Source: Nakamurella deserti (lineage in GTDB: Bacteria; Actinomycetota; Actinomycetes; Mycobacteriales; Nakamurellaceae). Taken from it: 64,000 nucleotides of DNA. Below are positions 15,528 through 22,810 of this stretch, piece by piece; position 1 is the first letter of the stretch, and every line of letters starts with the position of its first letter. The position numbers and the translations under genes were made by a program. A model generated the notes under the pieces. That model ran no database searches. It saw only the letters and a list, made by a program, of their open reading frames with translations, and was not told the DNA's origin. The DNA lies in assembly GCF_003260015.1 (NCBI RefSeq), contig NZ_QCXS01000002.1:434001-498000 (forward strand). The letters run 5' to 3'.

Positions 15528-16147
15528 TGGTGCTGGACTACGGGTCCGGCAATCTGGCGTCCGCGTCGCGGGCGCTGGAGCGGGTCGGCGCGGACGTCGA
15601 GGTGACCGCCGACCTGGACGCGGCGCTGAACGCCGACGGTCTGGTGGTGCCCGGGGTCGGCGCGTACGCCGCGTGCATGACCGGGATCAACGAGGTCCGT
15701 GGGGGTCGGGCGATCGGTCGGCGGCTGGCCGGCGGGCGGCCGGTGCTGGGCATCTGCGTCGGGATGCAGGTGCTGTTCGAGCGGGGCGTCGAGCACGGCG
15801 AGGAGACCGACGGCCTCGGCGAGTGGCCGGGCACCGTGGAGCGCCTGCAGGCGCCGATCATCCCGCACATGGGCTGGAACACCGTGACGCCGGGGGAGGG
15901 CTCGGTGCTCTTCGACGGGATCGACCCCGACACCCGCTTCTACTTCGTGCACTCCTACGGGGTGCGGAACTGGGAGCTCGAGGTGCACGAACCGTTCGTC
16001 GCACCGGCCGTGACGTGGTCCGAGCACGGTGGCGACCGCTTCGTCGCGGCCGTGGAGAACGGCCCGTTGTCGGCGACGCAGTTCCATCCGGAGAAGTCCG
16101 GGGATGCCGGTGCCGAGGTGCTGTCGCGCTGGCTCGGAGTGTTGTAG
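15509..16147 (+). CDS. hisH: Imidazole glycerol phosphate synthase, glutaminase subunit
   Basis: A 212-residue class I glutamine amidotransferase that feeds ammonia to His[14 protein letters not shown] opens the protein, the nucleophile Cys is in [11 protein letters not shown], and the His/Glu pair is in QFHPEKSG. The GTG start at 15509 follows GGAGG (15498-15502) at 6 bases. Downstream, the expected priA/hisA and hisF genes are absent. The next gene is imuA', so the his operon stops here in this genome. Confidence 0.95.
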   Translation: MGARRVVVLDYGSGNLASASRALERVGADVEVTADLDAALNADGLVVPGVGAYAACMTGINEVRGGRAIGRRLAGGRPVLGICVGMQVLFERGVEHGEETDGLGEWPGTVERLQAPIIPHMGWNTVTPGEGSVLFDGIDPDTRFYFVHSYGVRNWELEVHEPFVAPAVTWSEHGGDRFVAAVENGPLSATQFHPEKSGDAGAEVLSRWLGVL

Positions 16148-16149
16148 CG

Positions 16150-16165
16150 TCGAACGCATGTTCGA
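16150..16165. promoter_or_regulatory. LexA (SOS) box over the imuA' start codon
   Basis: TCGAAC-GCAT-GTTCGA is a perfect match to the actinobacterial SOS box TCGAAC-N4-GTTCGA. The ATG of imuA' (16158-16160) lies inside it. The -10-like box TAGCGT (16145-16150) shares its last base with the operator and ends 7 bases before the ATG. LexA bound here would cover both the promoter and the start of the gene, and the message is probably leaderless. Confidence 0.9.
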
Positions 16166-17117
16166 CAACGACTCCGCCGACTTCCCCGATTGGCCGGAGT
16201 TCGAGGGGTCCCCGCCGGTGGGGTCCCGCACCTCCGCGGTGGCCCGGGTGGTGGCGGTGCAGCCCGAGGCGCGGTCGGCGTCCCGGCCGGCGGCGGTCCG
16301 GGCCCCGGCCGACCGCCTGCAGGTCGTCGCCGAGCTGCGCCGCCGGTTGGCCGACACCGCGCCGCCGCCCGCGGCGCCACCGTCCGACCGCGACGCGGTG
16401 CCGGTCCTCGGTGCCGGTGGTCCGGCCGGGCTGGTGGGGAGTGTGGTCGGGCCGTTGCCCGGCGGGGTGGTGCCGATGCTGTCGCCGCTGGACACCCTGC
16501 TGCCGGAGGGTGGGCTCCCGCGCGGGTCGGTGGTCAGCCTGCAGCCGGAGGACGGTGCGACCGGCCTGACCAGTCTGCTGTTCACGCTGCTCGCCGGGCC
16601 GTCGAAACCGTGGTCGGCGCTGGTCGGCTTCGGCGACCTCGGACTGGCGGCCGCCGCCGAGCTGGGGGTCGACCTCACCCGGCTGGTGCTGGTGCCCGAC
16701 CCGGGCGTCGATGTGCTGCAGATCCTGTCGGTGCTCATCGACGGGGTCGACGTGATCGCCGTGTCGGTGCCGAAGGGCCCGATCGGGTCGCCGTCACGGC
16801 AGCGGGTGCTCGCCGGTCGACTGCGGCAGCGCGGCGCGGTGCTGCTCGCGGTGGGGCCGTGGCCGGGGGCCGATCTGTCGCTGACGGTGGCCACGGCGGG
16901 TTGGCGGGGGCTGGGGGCGGGCCACGGCCGGCTGCGCGACCGCGAACTGGTGGTGCGGTTGACCGGTCGGCGCCGGGGCGGTCAGGTGCCCGAGGTGCGG
17001 ATGCTGCTGGCCGGATCCCGGCTGGACGACCGGGTGCTGGTGCAGGCCGCGCCGGTCGCGGCCGAGCGGCGTGCGACGGGCACCGGGACCTATCTGCCGG
17101 TGGCCGACGCGGGGTAG
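16158..17117 (+). CDS. imuA': ImuA' mutasome protein (RecA-fold, degenerate)
   Basis: A 319-residue protein of the ImuA'/RecA-like family that works with ImuB and DnaE2 in SOS mutagenesis. A Pro/Ala-rich N-terminus (1-80) precedes the RecA-type core: LDTLLPEGGLPRGSVVSLQ (about 112-129), then PEDGATGLTS (130-139), which replaces a canonical Walker A loop and has no Lys of the GKT/GKS type. A Walker-B-like LIDGVDVIAVSV and a Gly/Arg-rich tail follow. The start codon sits in a perfect SOS box. It lies 4 kb from imuB-dnaE2, with unrelated genes between. Its last 28 bases overlap the convergent gene. The identity rests on fold-like motifs and SOS context. Confidence 0.85.
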   Translation: MFDNDSADFPDWPEFEGSPPVGSRTSAVARVVAVQPEARSASRPAAVRAPADRLQVVAELRRRLADTAPPPAAPPSDRDAVPVLGAGGPAGLVGSVVGPLPGGVVPMLSPLDTLLPEGGLPRGSVVSLQPEDGATGLTSLLFTLLAGPSKPWSALVGFGDLGLAAAAELGVDLTRLVLVPDPGVDVLQILSVLIDGVDVIAVSVPKGPIGSPSRQRVLAGRLRQRGAVLLAVGPWPGADLSLTVATAGWRGLGAGHGRLRDRELVVRLTGRRRGGQVPEVRMLLAGSRLDDRVLVQAAPVAAERRATGTGTYLPVADAG

Positions 17118-17680
17118 TCGGTGTCGGTGTTGATGCCGGTGCCGGTGTCGGTGCCGGCTCGATGGTCGAGGTCTGCGCGGATCCGCCGCAGGCAGTCGTC
17201 CAACGTCCCGAGCACCAGGGTCGCCGGTACCGCGATCATCAGGTTCACCGGCGCCCCGAAGTCCTCCACGTGCATCCCCGCCGGGTCCAGCCGGGTGCCG
17301 TCGGTGCCGGTCGACACGGGCCCGTGGTGCGCGGCGACCCGTTCCGGCATGGTCGGCGGCCCTTCGGTGTAGGCGTAGAGCGCCTTGCCCTTCGCGTAGC
17401 CGTAGCCGAGCTCGAAGCAGGTGCCGGAGTCGGGTTCCGGGCCGCGGAACGCGTTGACGTTGGCCGCGACGATGTCGCAGCGGTCGATCAACAGCACGTC
17501 CCGGCGGAAGATCTCCGTCGCGAACTCCGCCGGGGTCAGTCCGGTGGGGTCGACGGCGATGTCGGACGGAAACAGGCCCTGGAGTCCGTGCGCGGTGCAG
17601 CGCTGCTTCATGACTGCCGCACGGGCGGCGGCGTCCGGATAGAAGACGTCGAAGCCGGCCAGGTACACCGTGGGGGTCAT
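17090..17680 (-). CDS. Nucleoside 2-deoxyribosyltransferase family protein
   Basis: A 196-residue protein of the nucleoside 2-deoxyribosyltransferase fold, which moves deoxyribose between bases or hydrolyses nucleoside N-glycosidic bonds. It starts TPTVYLAGFDVFYPD. The family pattern runs through IDRCDIVAANVNAFRG, EPDSGTCFELGYG and AKGK, with a conserved acidic residue in DSGTCFE. The C-terminal 20 residues are a Gly/Thr/Asp-rich repetitive tail overlapping the 3' end of imuA' on the other strand. The substrate is unknown. Placement between two SOS units suggests, but does not show, a role in nucleotide salvage after damage. Confidence 0.85.
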   Translation of the reverse strand: MTPTVYLAGFDVFYPDAAARAAVMKQRCTAHGLQGLFPSDIAVDPTGLTPAEFATEIFRRDVLLIDRCDIVAANVNAFRGPEPDSGTCFELGYGYAKGKALYAYTEGPPTMPERVAAHHGPVSTGTDGTRLDPAGMHVEDFGAPVNLMIAVPATLVLGTLDDCLRRIRADLDHRAGTDTGTGINTDTDYPASATGR

Positions 17681-17804
17681 CAGGCTCCTCGGACGTCGGA
17701 TCGGGACCGGGTGCGGTCCGTGTGCATTTTCCGGTCAGCTCGGGGGTGTCGTGTCACCGGGTGGTGGGTGTCGTCGGGTCCCGCCCCGGCTCGTGGTGGG
17801 TCGT

Positions 17805-17902
17805 GGACTCGCTCGGGTGGACTCGCTCCGATGGACTCCGTCGGGTGGATTCCGTCGGGTGGATTCCGTGAGGTGAATTCCGTCGGGTGGGGTCCGTCGG
17901 AC
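17805..17902. repeat. 14-bp tandem repeat, seven units
   Basis: Seven head-to-tail 14-mers start at 17805, 17819, 17833, 17847, 17861, 17875 and 17889, with consensus GGAYTCCGTCGGGT. The inner units differ at one to three positions; the first two carry CGCT in place of CCGT and the last is most diverged. The array is non-coding and lies between two divergent genes. Confidence 0.9.
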
Positions 17903-17936
17903 ACGGTGGACGGGCCCTGGTGTTTCCGCGGAAACA
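17899..17936. repeat. Interspersed element copy 1 with parS-like palindrome
   Basis: The block GGACACGGTGG is followed after 11 bases by the perfect palindrome TGTTTCCGCGGAAACA (17921-17936). The same two blocks recur in the same order and orientation at 19260-19293. The palindrome equals the ParB site TGTTTCACGTGAAACA except for its central four bases (CGCG instead of ACGT). Confidence 0.75.
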
Positions 17937-18079
17937 TCGTGCCCGTCGCCGGACGACGTGGGCAAGCCTGCCCCCGCCATTGTTTGCTGGAATGGCAAGG
18001 ATGTTTGCCATCGCGTCATCATCCGGAGCATGCTCGACGCTGACCCGACGTGTCGGCGTCGGACGAAGCGGGAGACGCG

Positions 18080-18961
18080 ATGGACCACGAATTCGATCGG
18101 CACTACTGGCAGAACCACTGGCGGGAGCGGGAGGGCGGTGCCGATCCCGCGTCCGGGGTCCGTCCGGCCGTCCGGGACCTCCCGCCGAACCCGCACCTGG
18201 TCGGTGAGATCAGCGGTCTGCGGCCCGGATCGGCCCTCGACGCCGGATGCGGCGAGGGGGCGGAGGCGATCTGGCTCGCCGGGCAGGGCTGGCGGGTCAC
18301 CGGGGCCGACATCTCGGCGGAAGCCCTCGCCCGGGCCGAACGGCGCGCCGCGGCAGCGGGGTCACCGGGGGTGGTGCGATGGCTGGAGGCGGACCTGAGC
18401 GTCTGGACACCGGAGGCGCCGTTCGATCTCGTCACCACCCACTACGCCCACGCGACGATCCCGCAACCGGAGCTGTACCGCCGTCTCGCCGGCTGGGTCG
18501 CACCCGGCGGCACGTTGTTCATCGTCGGCCACCTGCGCGACGGTGGAGGAGACGGGCACGGCGGCCGGGGGCACGGCGTCTCCGGCTCCGGTGGTCACGA
18601 CGGGCACGGTCCTGACCGTCCTGGTGTGCATGTTCACGGGGAGCGAGGGGGTGGCGGCGGGCAGGGTGGCACGCACGTGCACGGCGACGCGCACCGGGGT
18701 GGCCACGACCCCGGCCGAGCTGCCGGCCACGGTCAGGACGATCGCGGTCACGGGGTGCCGGGGCGGCGGCCGGTCGGCGGGGCGGTGCCGGAACCGCCGC
18801 CGGTGGAAGCGACGGTGACCGCGGCCGGTACCGCGGCGATCCTGGACCCGCAGCAGTGGCGCATCGACACCGCCGACGAGCGGACCCGTTCCGTTCCCGA
18901 CGGTGCGGGCGGCACGCGCGAGCTGCGTGACGTCGTCGTCCGAGCGACCCGTCAGGGCTGA
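18080..18961 (+). CDS. Class I SAM-dependent methyltransferase with His/Gly-rich insert
   Basis: A 293-residue protein. The SAM-binding motif I is ALDAGCGEG (52-60), the acidic motif II is VTGADIS (73-79), and PFDLVTTHYAH and APGGTLFIVGH complete a Rossmann methyltransferase of the tellurite-resistance/TehB-like kind. After the fifth strand, residues about 154-243 form a low-complexity insert very rich in Gly and with about a dozen His. The last strands then resume with QQWRIDTADERTRS and LRDVVVRATR. The insert could bind metal, but this is a guess. The ATG at 18080 has GGAGA 4 bases upstream; a GTG at 18050 has none. Substrate unknown. Confidence 0.8.
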   Translation: MDHEFDRHYWQNHWREREGGADPASGVRPAVRDLPPNPHLVGEISGLRPGSALDAGCGEGAEAIWLAGQGWRVTGADISAEALARAERRAAAAGSPGVVRWLEADLSVWTPEAPFDLVTTHYAHATIPQPELYRRLAGWVAPGGTLFIVGHLRDGGGDGHGGRGHGVSGSGGHDGHGPDRPGVHVHGERGGGGGQGGTHVHGDAHRGGHDPGRAAGHGQDDRGHGVPGRRPVGGAVPEPPPVEATVTAAGTAAILDPQQWRIDTADERTRSVPDGAGGTRELRDVVVRATRQG

Positions 18962-19259
18962 TCCGCGTCTCGGGGGTTGGTTCCCCGCCGTCACCGGGAG
19001 CTCCGGCGGGTACGCGTGCTCCCGTCATGGCCCGGTGCTCCCGAGCCGCCGACGGGTCGCTCGGTGCCTGACGTCCGGTACTGCACCCGGTGCCGGCGTT
19101 CGGGGAGGAGGGCAGGACCAGGGCGAGCTCGACATCGAGCTGAAAGCCGCCCTGAGCAGAGCGGGAAGACGTAGCTGCTGCTGGAGCGGTGTCGAGGTGT
19201 CGAGGTCGGACGTCGGAGCGCGGGGGGGGCGCGAGACCGCCCTCCGGGGTGCACCGACC

Positions 19260-19293
19260 GGACACGGTGGTTGTCCGGTGTTTCCGCGGAAAC
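19260..19293. repeat. Interspersed element copy 2 with parS-like palindrome
   Basis: GGACACGGTGG (19260-19270) is followed after 8 bases by TG and the palindrome GTTTCCGCGGAAAC (19280-19293). It is a direct repeat of the element at 17899-17936. Together the two copies bracket the methyltransferase gene. Confidence 0.75.
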
Positions 19294-19387
19294 GCGGCAC
19301 CGGGCTGGTGGCGATGCCCGGGGTCGCACCGAGCGACCCGGCCGGCCCCGGCCGGGAGACACGGCGTGATGTCGTGCGGTCGCCACC

Positions 19388-19603
19388 GGGTCGTGACATC
19401 CGCCGGACCGGGTCGTGACATCCGCGGACCGGTCGTGACACCCGCGGATCCGGTCGCGACACCCGCGGATCCGGTCGCGACACCCGCAGGACCCGGGTTG
19501 CGACAGCCGCCGGACCTGGTGGTGACACCCGCGGACCGGGTCGTGACATCCGCGGACGGGGTCGTCACAGCCGCCGGACCGGGTCGCGACACCCGCAGGC
19601 ACC
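19388..19603. repeat. Tandem repeat, about ten units of 20-23 bp
   Basis: Units begin near 19388, 19410, 19431, 19452, 19473, 19495, 19518, 19538, 19558 and 19581, with consensus GGTCGTGACACCCGCGGACC. Two neighbouring units (19431-19472) differ at one base only; others vary by insertion of one or two bases. No spacers separate units. It is a minisatellite-like locus likely to vary in copy number. Confidence 0.88.
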
Positions 19604-19717
19604 GCGCTCACCCCCGTGCGCCGGGACGAAGATGCACCGGGCCGAGGTGGTCGGTTCGGGCGGTGATCCTGCCCGGCTGATCGACGGACGGGTCACTGTC
19701 GGACCCCTGCTCTAGAA

Positions 19718-19733
19718 TCGAACTCACGTTCGA
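19718..19733. promoter_or_regulatory. LexA (SOS) box of the HNH-imuB-dnaE2 operon
   Basis: TCGAAC-TCAC-GTTCGA is a perfect SOS box 21 bases before the ATG of the DUF222-HNH gene. A -10-like TAGAAT (19713-19718) shares its last base with the box. The ribosome-binding site GGGAGG lies between the box and the ATG. The next genes overlap, so this operator should control all three. Confidence 0.92.
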
Positions 19734-19754
19734 ACGAGCTGCAGGGAGGTCCGG

Positions 19755-21167
19755 ATGCTCGACCTGAGGCATCACCAGGGTGTCACGGGGTCACCCCCGG
19801 GTCCATCGCCCGATCCGGTTCCCGGCCTGCCGCCGCCACCGGGATCACCCGTCGAAGCCGCGTCGGCACTGGGGAAGGTGCCGGACGGCGAACTGAAGGA
19901 GCAGATCTGCTCCCTGGCGGCCCGGCTCGCCGCGGCCACCCACACCTGGCTGACGATGGTCGCCGAGTTCGACCGACGTTCGGCCTGGTCGGGGACGGGC
20001 ATCACCTCCTGCGCGCACTGGCTGGCGTGGTCCTGCTCGATGTCCCCTGCGACGGCACGGGAGCACGTCCGGGTCGCCCGGGCGCTGACGGCGTTGCCGC
20101 TGGTGTCGGACATGTTCGCGGCCGGCTCCCTGTCCTACTCGAAGGTGCGTGCACTCACCCGCATCGCCGCCGACACCGACGAGCCGACGCTGGTCCGGCT
20201 GGCCCTGGCCGAGTCCGCCTCCCAGCTCGAACGCACCGTGCGCGGGCACCGTCGGGCCACCGGTGCCGGTCTCGCCCAGCAGCGGCGGCGACGGGCCCGG
20301 ATGTACTGGGACGAGAACGGGATGCTGGTGGTGTCCGCCCGGCTGACCGCCGAGGAGGGAGCGGTCCTGATGGCCGCCGTCGCGGCGGCCCGGTCCACGG
20401 CCGACGCCCCGAACTCTCCCGACGACCGGCTCCGTGAGGACCGGGAGGCCGACCGCCTCGACATCGACTACCGCGCACTGTCCACCGCCGACGCCCTCGT
20501 CGTGATGGCCCGCACCGCGTTGCACGCCGAACCGTCCGACGACTCCGGGGAGGACCGCCATCTCGTGGTGCTCCACGTCGACGCCGACCGGCTGCCGACC
20601 CCCGACCCGGCGGCGCCGGAGCCGGCGGCGGTCGTCCGGCGGATCGAGAACGGCCCGGGGGTCGACCGGCCCACCAGCGAACGGATCGGCTGCGACGCGA
20701 TGGTCGCCGCCGTCGTGCAGGACACGGTCACCGGCACGCTGTCGGCCGGCCGTCGCACCCGCAGGATCGGTGCCGCGCTCCGACGGGCCCTGCTGGTCCG
20801 CGACGCCGGATGCCGGTTCCCCGGCTGCCATCGCCGCACCCACCTCGAGGCGCACCACATCGTGCACTGGTACCACGGCGGCCCCACCGACCCCGACAAC
20901 CTGGTGCTGCTGTGCCGGTTCCACCACATGGCGCTACACGAGGCCGGCTTCCGGCTGGTCGTCACCGACACCACCGGCGCCCCGCTGACCCTGCAGTTCA
21001 GCACCCCCGACGGGTCGCCCGTGGCCGCAGCGCCGGCTCTGGACCCGGGCCCCACCACCGACCTCGATCAACACCTCCACCGGCAACTCGACCCGGGTGG
21101 CATCGGTCCCCGTCAGTACGGCGAACGGTTCTCCCTGGCCGACGCCGTGGGGGTGCTCAGCGCATGA
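19755..21167 (+). CDS. DUF222/13E12-type HNH endonuclease-like protein
   Basis: A 470-residue protein. A DUF222 region fills about residues 35-300 (LAAATHTWLTMVAEFDRRSAW, AREHVRVARALTALPLV, SYSKVRALTRIA). A C-terminal HNH nuclease motif follows: paired Cys in CRFPGC near 353-358, EAHHIVHW near 367-374, then NLVLLCRFHHMALHE. All expected Cys/His residues are present, so catalysis is plausible. DUF222-HNH genes are abundant in actinobacteria, and some 13E12 members are LexA-regulated in mycobacteria. Here the gene opens an SOS operon, and its stop overlaps the imuB start (ATGA). Its role in mutagenesis is unknown. Confidence 0.88.
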   Translation: MLDLRHHQGVTGSPPGPSPDPVPGLPPPPGSPVEAASALGKVPDGELKEQICSLAARLAAATHTWLTMVAEFDRRSAWSGTGITSCAHWLAWSCSMSPATAREHVRVARALTALPLVSDMFAAGSLSYSKVRALTRIAADTDEPTLVRLALAESASQLERTVRGHRRATGAGLAQQRRRRARMYWDENGMLVVSARLTAEEGAVLMAAVAAARSTADAPNSPDDRLREDREADRLDIDYRALSTADALVVMARTALHAEPSDDSGEDRHLVVLHVDADRLPTPDPAAPEPAAVVRRIENGPGVDRPTSERIGCDAMVAAVVQDTVTGTLSAGRRTRRIGAALRRALLVRDAGCRFPGCHRRTHLEAHHIVHWYHGGPTDPDNLVLLCRFHHMALHEAGFRLVVTDTTGAPLTLQFSTPDGSPVAAAPALDPGPTTDLDQHLHRQLDPGGIGPRQYGERFSLADAVGVLSA

Positions 21168-22810
21168 CCAGGTCCCTCGTCGTGTGGTGTCCGGACTGGC
21201 CGGTCGTCACCGCACTCAAGGCCGCCGGCCGACCCACCTCCGTGCCGGCCGCGGTCTTCGTCGCCAACCGGGTCACCTCGTCCACGGCCGCCGCCCGGCG
21301 TGAAGGCGTCATCGTCGGGATGCGCCGCCGGGAGGCGCAGTCCCGCTGCCCCGGACTGCTCGTCCTGAAGGCCGATCCCGAGCGTGACGCCCGGGACTTC
21401 GAGCCGATCGCCGCCGTCGTCGAAGAGCTCGCGCCGGGACTGGAGATCCTCCGGCCCGGCCTGCTCGGGTGCCCGGCCCGCGGCCCGGCGCGTTACTTCC
21501 GCAGCGAGGGGCGGGCCGCCGAGACGATCGTCGACGCCGTCGAAGCGCTGGACGTGGAGTGCCGGATCGGCGTCGCCGACTCCCTCGAGGTCGCCGTGCT
21601 GGCGTCCCGGCTGTCGACGATCGTGCCGCCGGGGGAGTCCGCGACCTTCTGCGCCCCGCTGCCCATCGCCATGCTCGCCGCCGAGGCGTCGATGGCCGCC
21701 GACGGGCGGTCCGACACCGTCGACCTCCTGCAGCGGCTCGGCATCACCACCTTCGCCGACTTCGCCGCCCTGCCCGACACCAAGGTGGCGACCCGGTTCG
21801 GCCCCGACGCGGTCGCCGCCCACCGGTTGTCCCGCGGGCTCGGCGAGCGCCCGGTGTCCCGCCGGGAGATCCCCGCCGACCTCACCGTCGAGCAGGTGTG
21901 CGACCCGCCGTTGGACCGGGTCGACACCGCGGCCTTCGCCGCCCGGTCGCTGGCCGAACGGTTCCACCAACGCCTCGCCGACGCGGGACTCGCCTGCACC
22001 CGGCTGATGATCAGCGCCCGCACCGAGCTGGACCGCGACCTGACCCGGACGTGGCGGTGTGCGGCACCCCTCACCCCGGCGGCCACCGCGGACCGGTTGC
22101 GGTGGCAGCTGGACGGCTGGTTGACCGCGTCCCGTACCGGTGCCGACGGCCCCGGTGCGATCACCCTGCTCCGTCTCGAACCCGTCGAGGCGGTGGGGGC
22201 AGGTCTCATCCAGTACGGACTGTGGGGCTCGGAGGGGGAGTCCGACCAACGGGCCGGCTGGGCCCTCGCCCGCATCCAGGGACTGCTCGGCCCGGCCGCC
22301 GTCCTCTCCCCGGCGCCGGCCGGCGGTCGTAGCCCCGATCAACGGATCGCCCTCATCCCGTGGGGGCAGGAGCAGTCCGTTCCCCGGGATCCGACGGCAC
22401 CCTGGCCCGGGCGGCTGCCCGCGCCGTCGCCGACCCGGTTGCTGCGCGCCGCCCAGGGGGTGGTCGCCCTCCGGGACGACCGCGGCCACGACGTCACCCT
22501 CACCGACCGCGGCCGGTTCAGCACCGACCCCCGATGGTGCGTCACCGACGGCGGGCGGACCCGGGTGCTCGGATGGGCCGGGCCGTGGATGCTGGACGAG
22601 CAGTGGTGGGAGCGCCCCGGCGCCGGCCCGGCGCCGGCCACCGACGACCCCGGTGCACTCTTCCCCGTGTCCGCGACCGCCCCCGTGTCCCGGGCCGTGG
22701 ACGTCGCCCCGCCCCGGCGGGCCCGGGTCCAGCTCGAACTCGCCGACGGCGCCCCGGTGCTGCTCGGTTACCTGGCCGGCGGCTGGGCCATCGAAGGGGT
22801 GTACGACTGA
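21164..22810 (+). CDS. imuB: ImuB, Y-family-like mutasome adaptor
   Basis: A 548-residue protein related to Y-family polymerases. The palm/finger region shows VVWCPDWPVVTA, RREGVIVGMRRREAQSRCP and an altered active site: LEILRPGLLGCPARGPARYF lacks the catalytic acidic pair. CRIGVADSLEVAVLASR, a helix-hairpin-helix (LLQRLGITTFADFAALP) and a little-finger region follow. ImuB is known as an inactive polymerase that bridges ImuA', DnaE2 and the beta clamp. No clear clamp-binding peptide was picked out. The ATG overlaps the HNH stop, and the TGA overlaps the dnaE2 ATG by one base. Confidence 0.92.
   Translation: MTRSLVVWCPDWPVVTALKAAGRPTSVPAAVFVANRVTSSTAAARREGVIVGMRRREAQSRCPGLLVLKADPERDARDFEPIAAVVEELAPGLEILRPGLLGCPARGPARYFRSEGRAAETIVDAVEALDVECRIGVADSLEVAVLASRLSTIVPPGESATFCAPLPIAMLAAEASMAADGRSDTVDLLQRLGITTFADFAALPDTKVATRFGPDAVAAHRLSRGLGERPVSRREIPADLTVEQVCDPPLDRVDTAAFAARSLAERFHQRLADAGLACTRLMISARTELDRDLTRTWRCAAPLTPAATADRLRWQLDGWLTASRTGADGPGAITLLRLEPVEAVGAGLIQYGLWGSEGESDQRAGWALARIQGLLGPAAVLSPAPAGGRSPDQRIALIPWGQEQSVPRDPTAPWPGRLPAPSPTRLLRAAQGVVALRDDRGHDVTLTDRGRFSTDPRWCVTDGGRTRVLGWAGPWMLDEQWWERPGAGPAPATDDPGALFPVSATAPVSRAVDVAPPRRARVQLELADGAPVLLGYLAGGWAIEGVYD

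Larger units (their letters stand above)
17681..18079. other. 399-bp non-coding segment with repeats and palindromes
   Basis: No convincing gene is seen. The segment holds a 14-bp tandem array, one copy of an element ending in a parS-like palindrome, and the inverted repeat ATGGCAA-N6-TTGCCAT (17992-18011) about 70 bases before the methyltransferase gene. The last lies in a slightly AT-richer patch and could be an operator. Confidence 0.6.
18962..19754. other. 793-bp non-coding segment with repeats and SOS promoter
   Basis: No believable gene is seen; frames here are fragmentary and lack family motifs. The segment holds a weak hairpin (CGGGG-N7-CCCCG, 18971-18987) that may end the methyltransferase message, a second copy of the palindrome element, a 10-unit tandem array and, at its end, the SOS box of the imuB-dnaE2 operon. 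Confidence 0.6.

Noticed and set aside
17805-17902. Array considered as origin iterons
   Set aside because: No replication-initiator gene, AT-rich segment or DnaA boxes lie nearby; it is kept only as a repeat.
17899-17936. Palindrome considered as a true parS site
   Set aside because: The central four bases are CGCG, not ACGT, and no parAB genes are in the window; it is reported only as parS-like.
19388-19603. Array considered as a CRISPR locus
   Set aside because: The units are 20-23 bp and abut with no unique spacers, and no cas gene is present; it is a simple tandem repeat.
18962-19700. Several open frames of 100-350 codons in the repeat-bearing gap
   Set aside because: Their sequences are built from the tandem repeats or are fragmentary, with no ribosome-binding sites and no recognisable domain.
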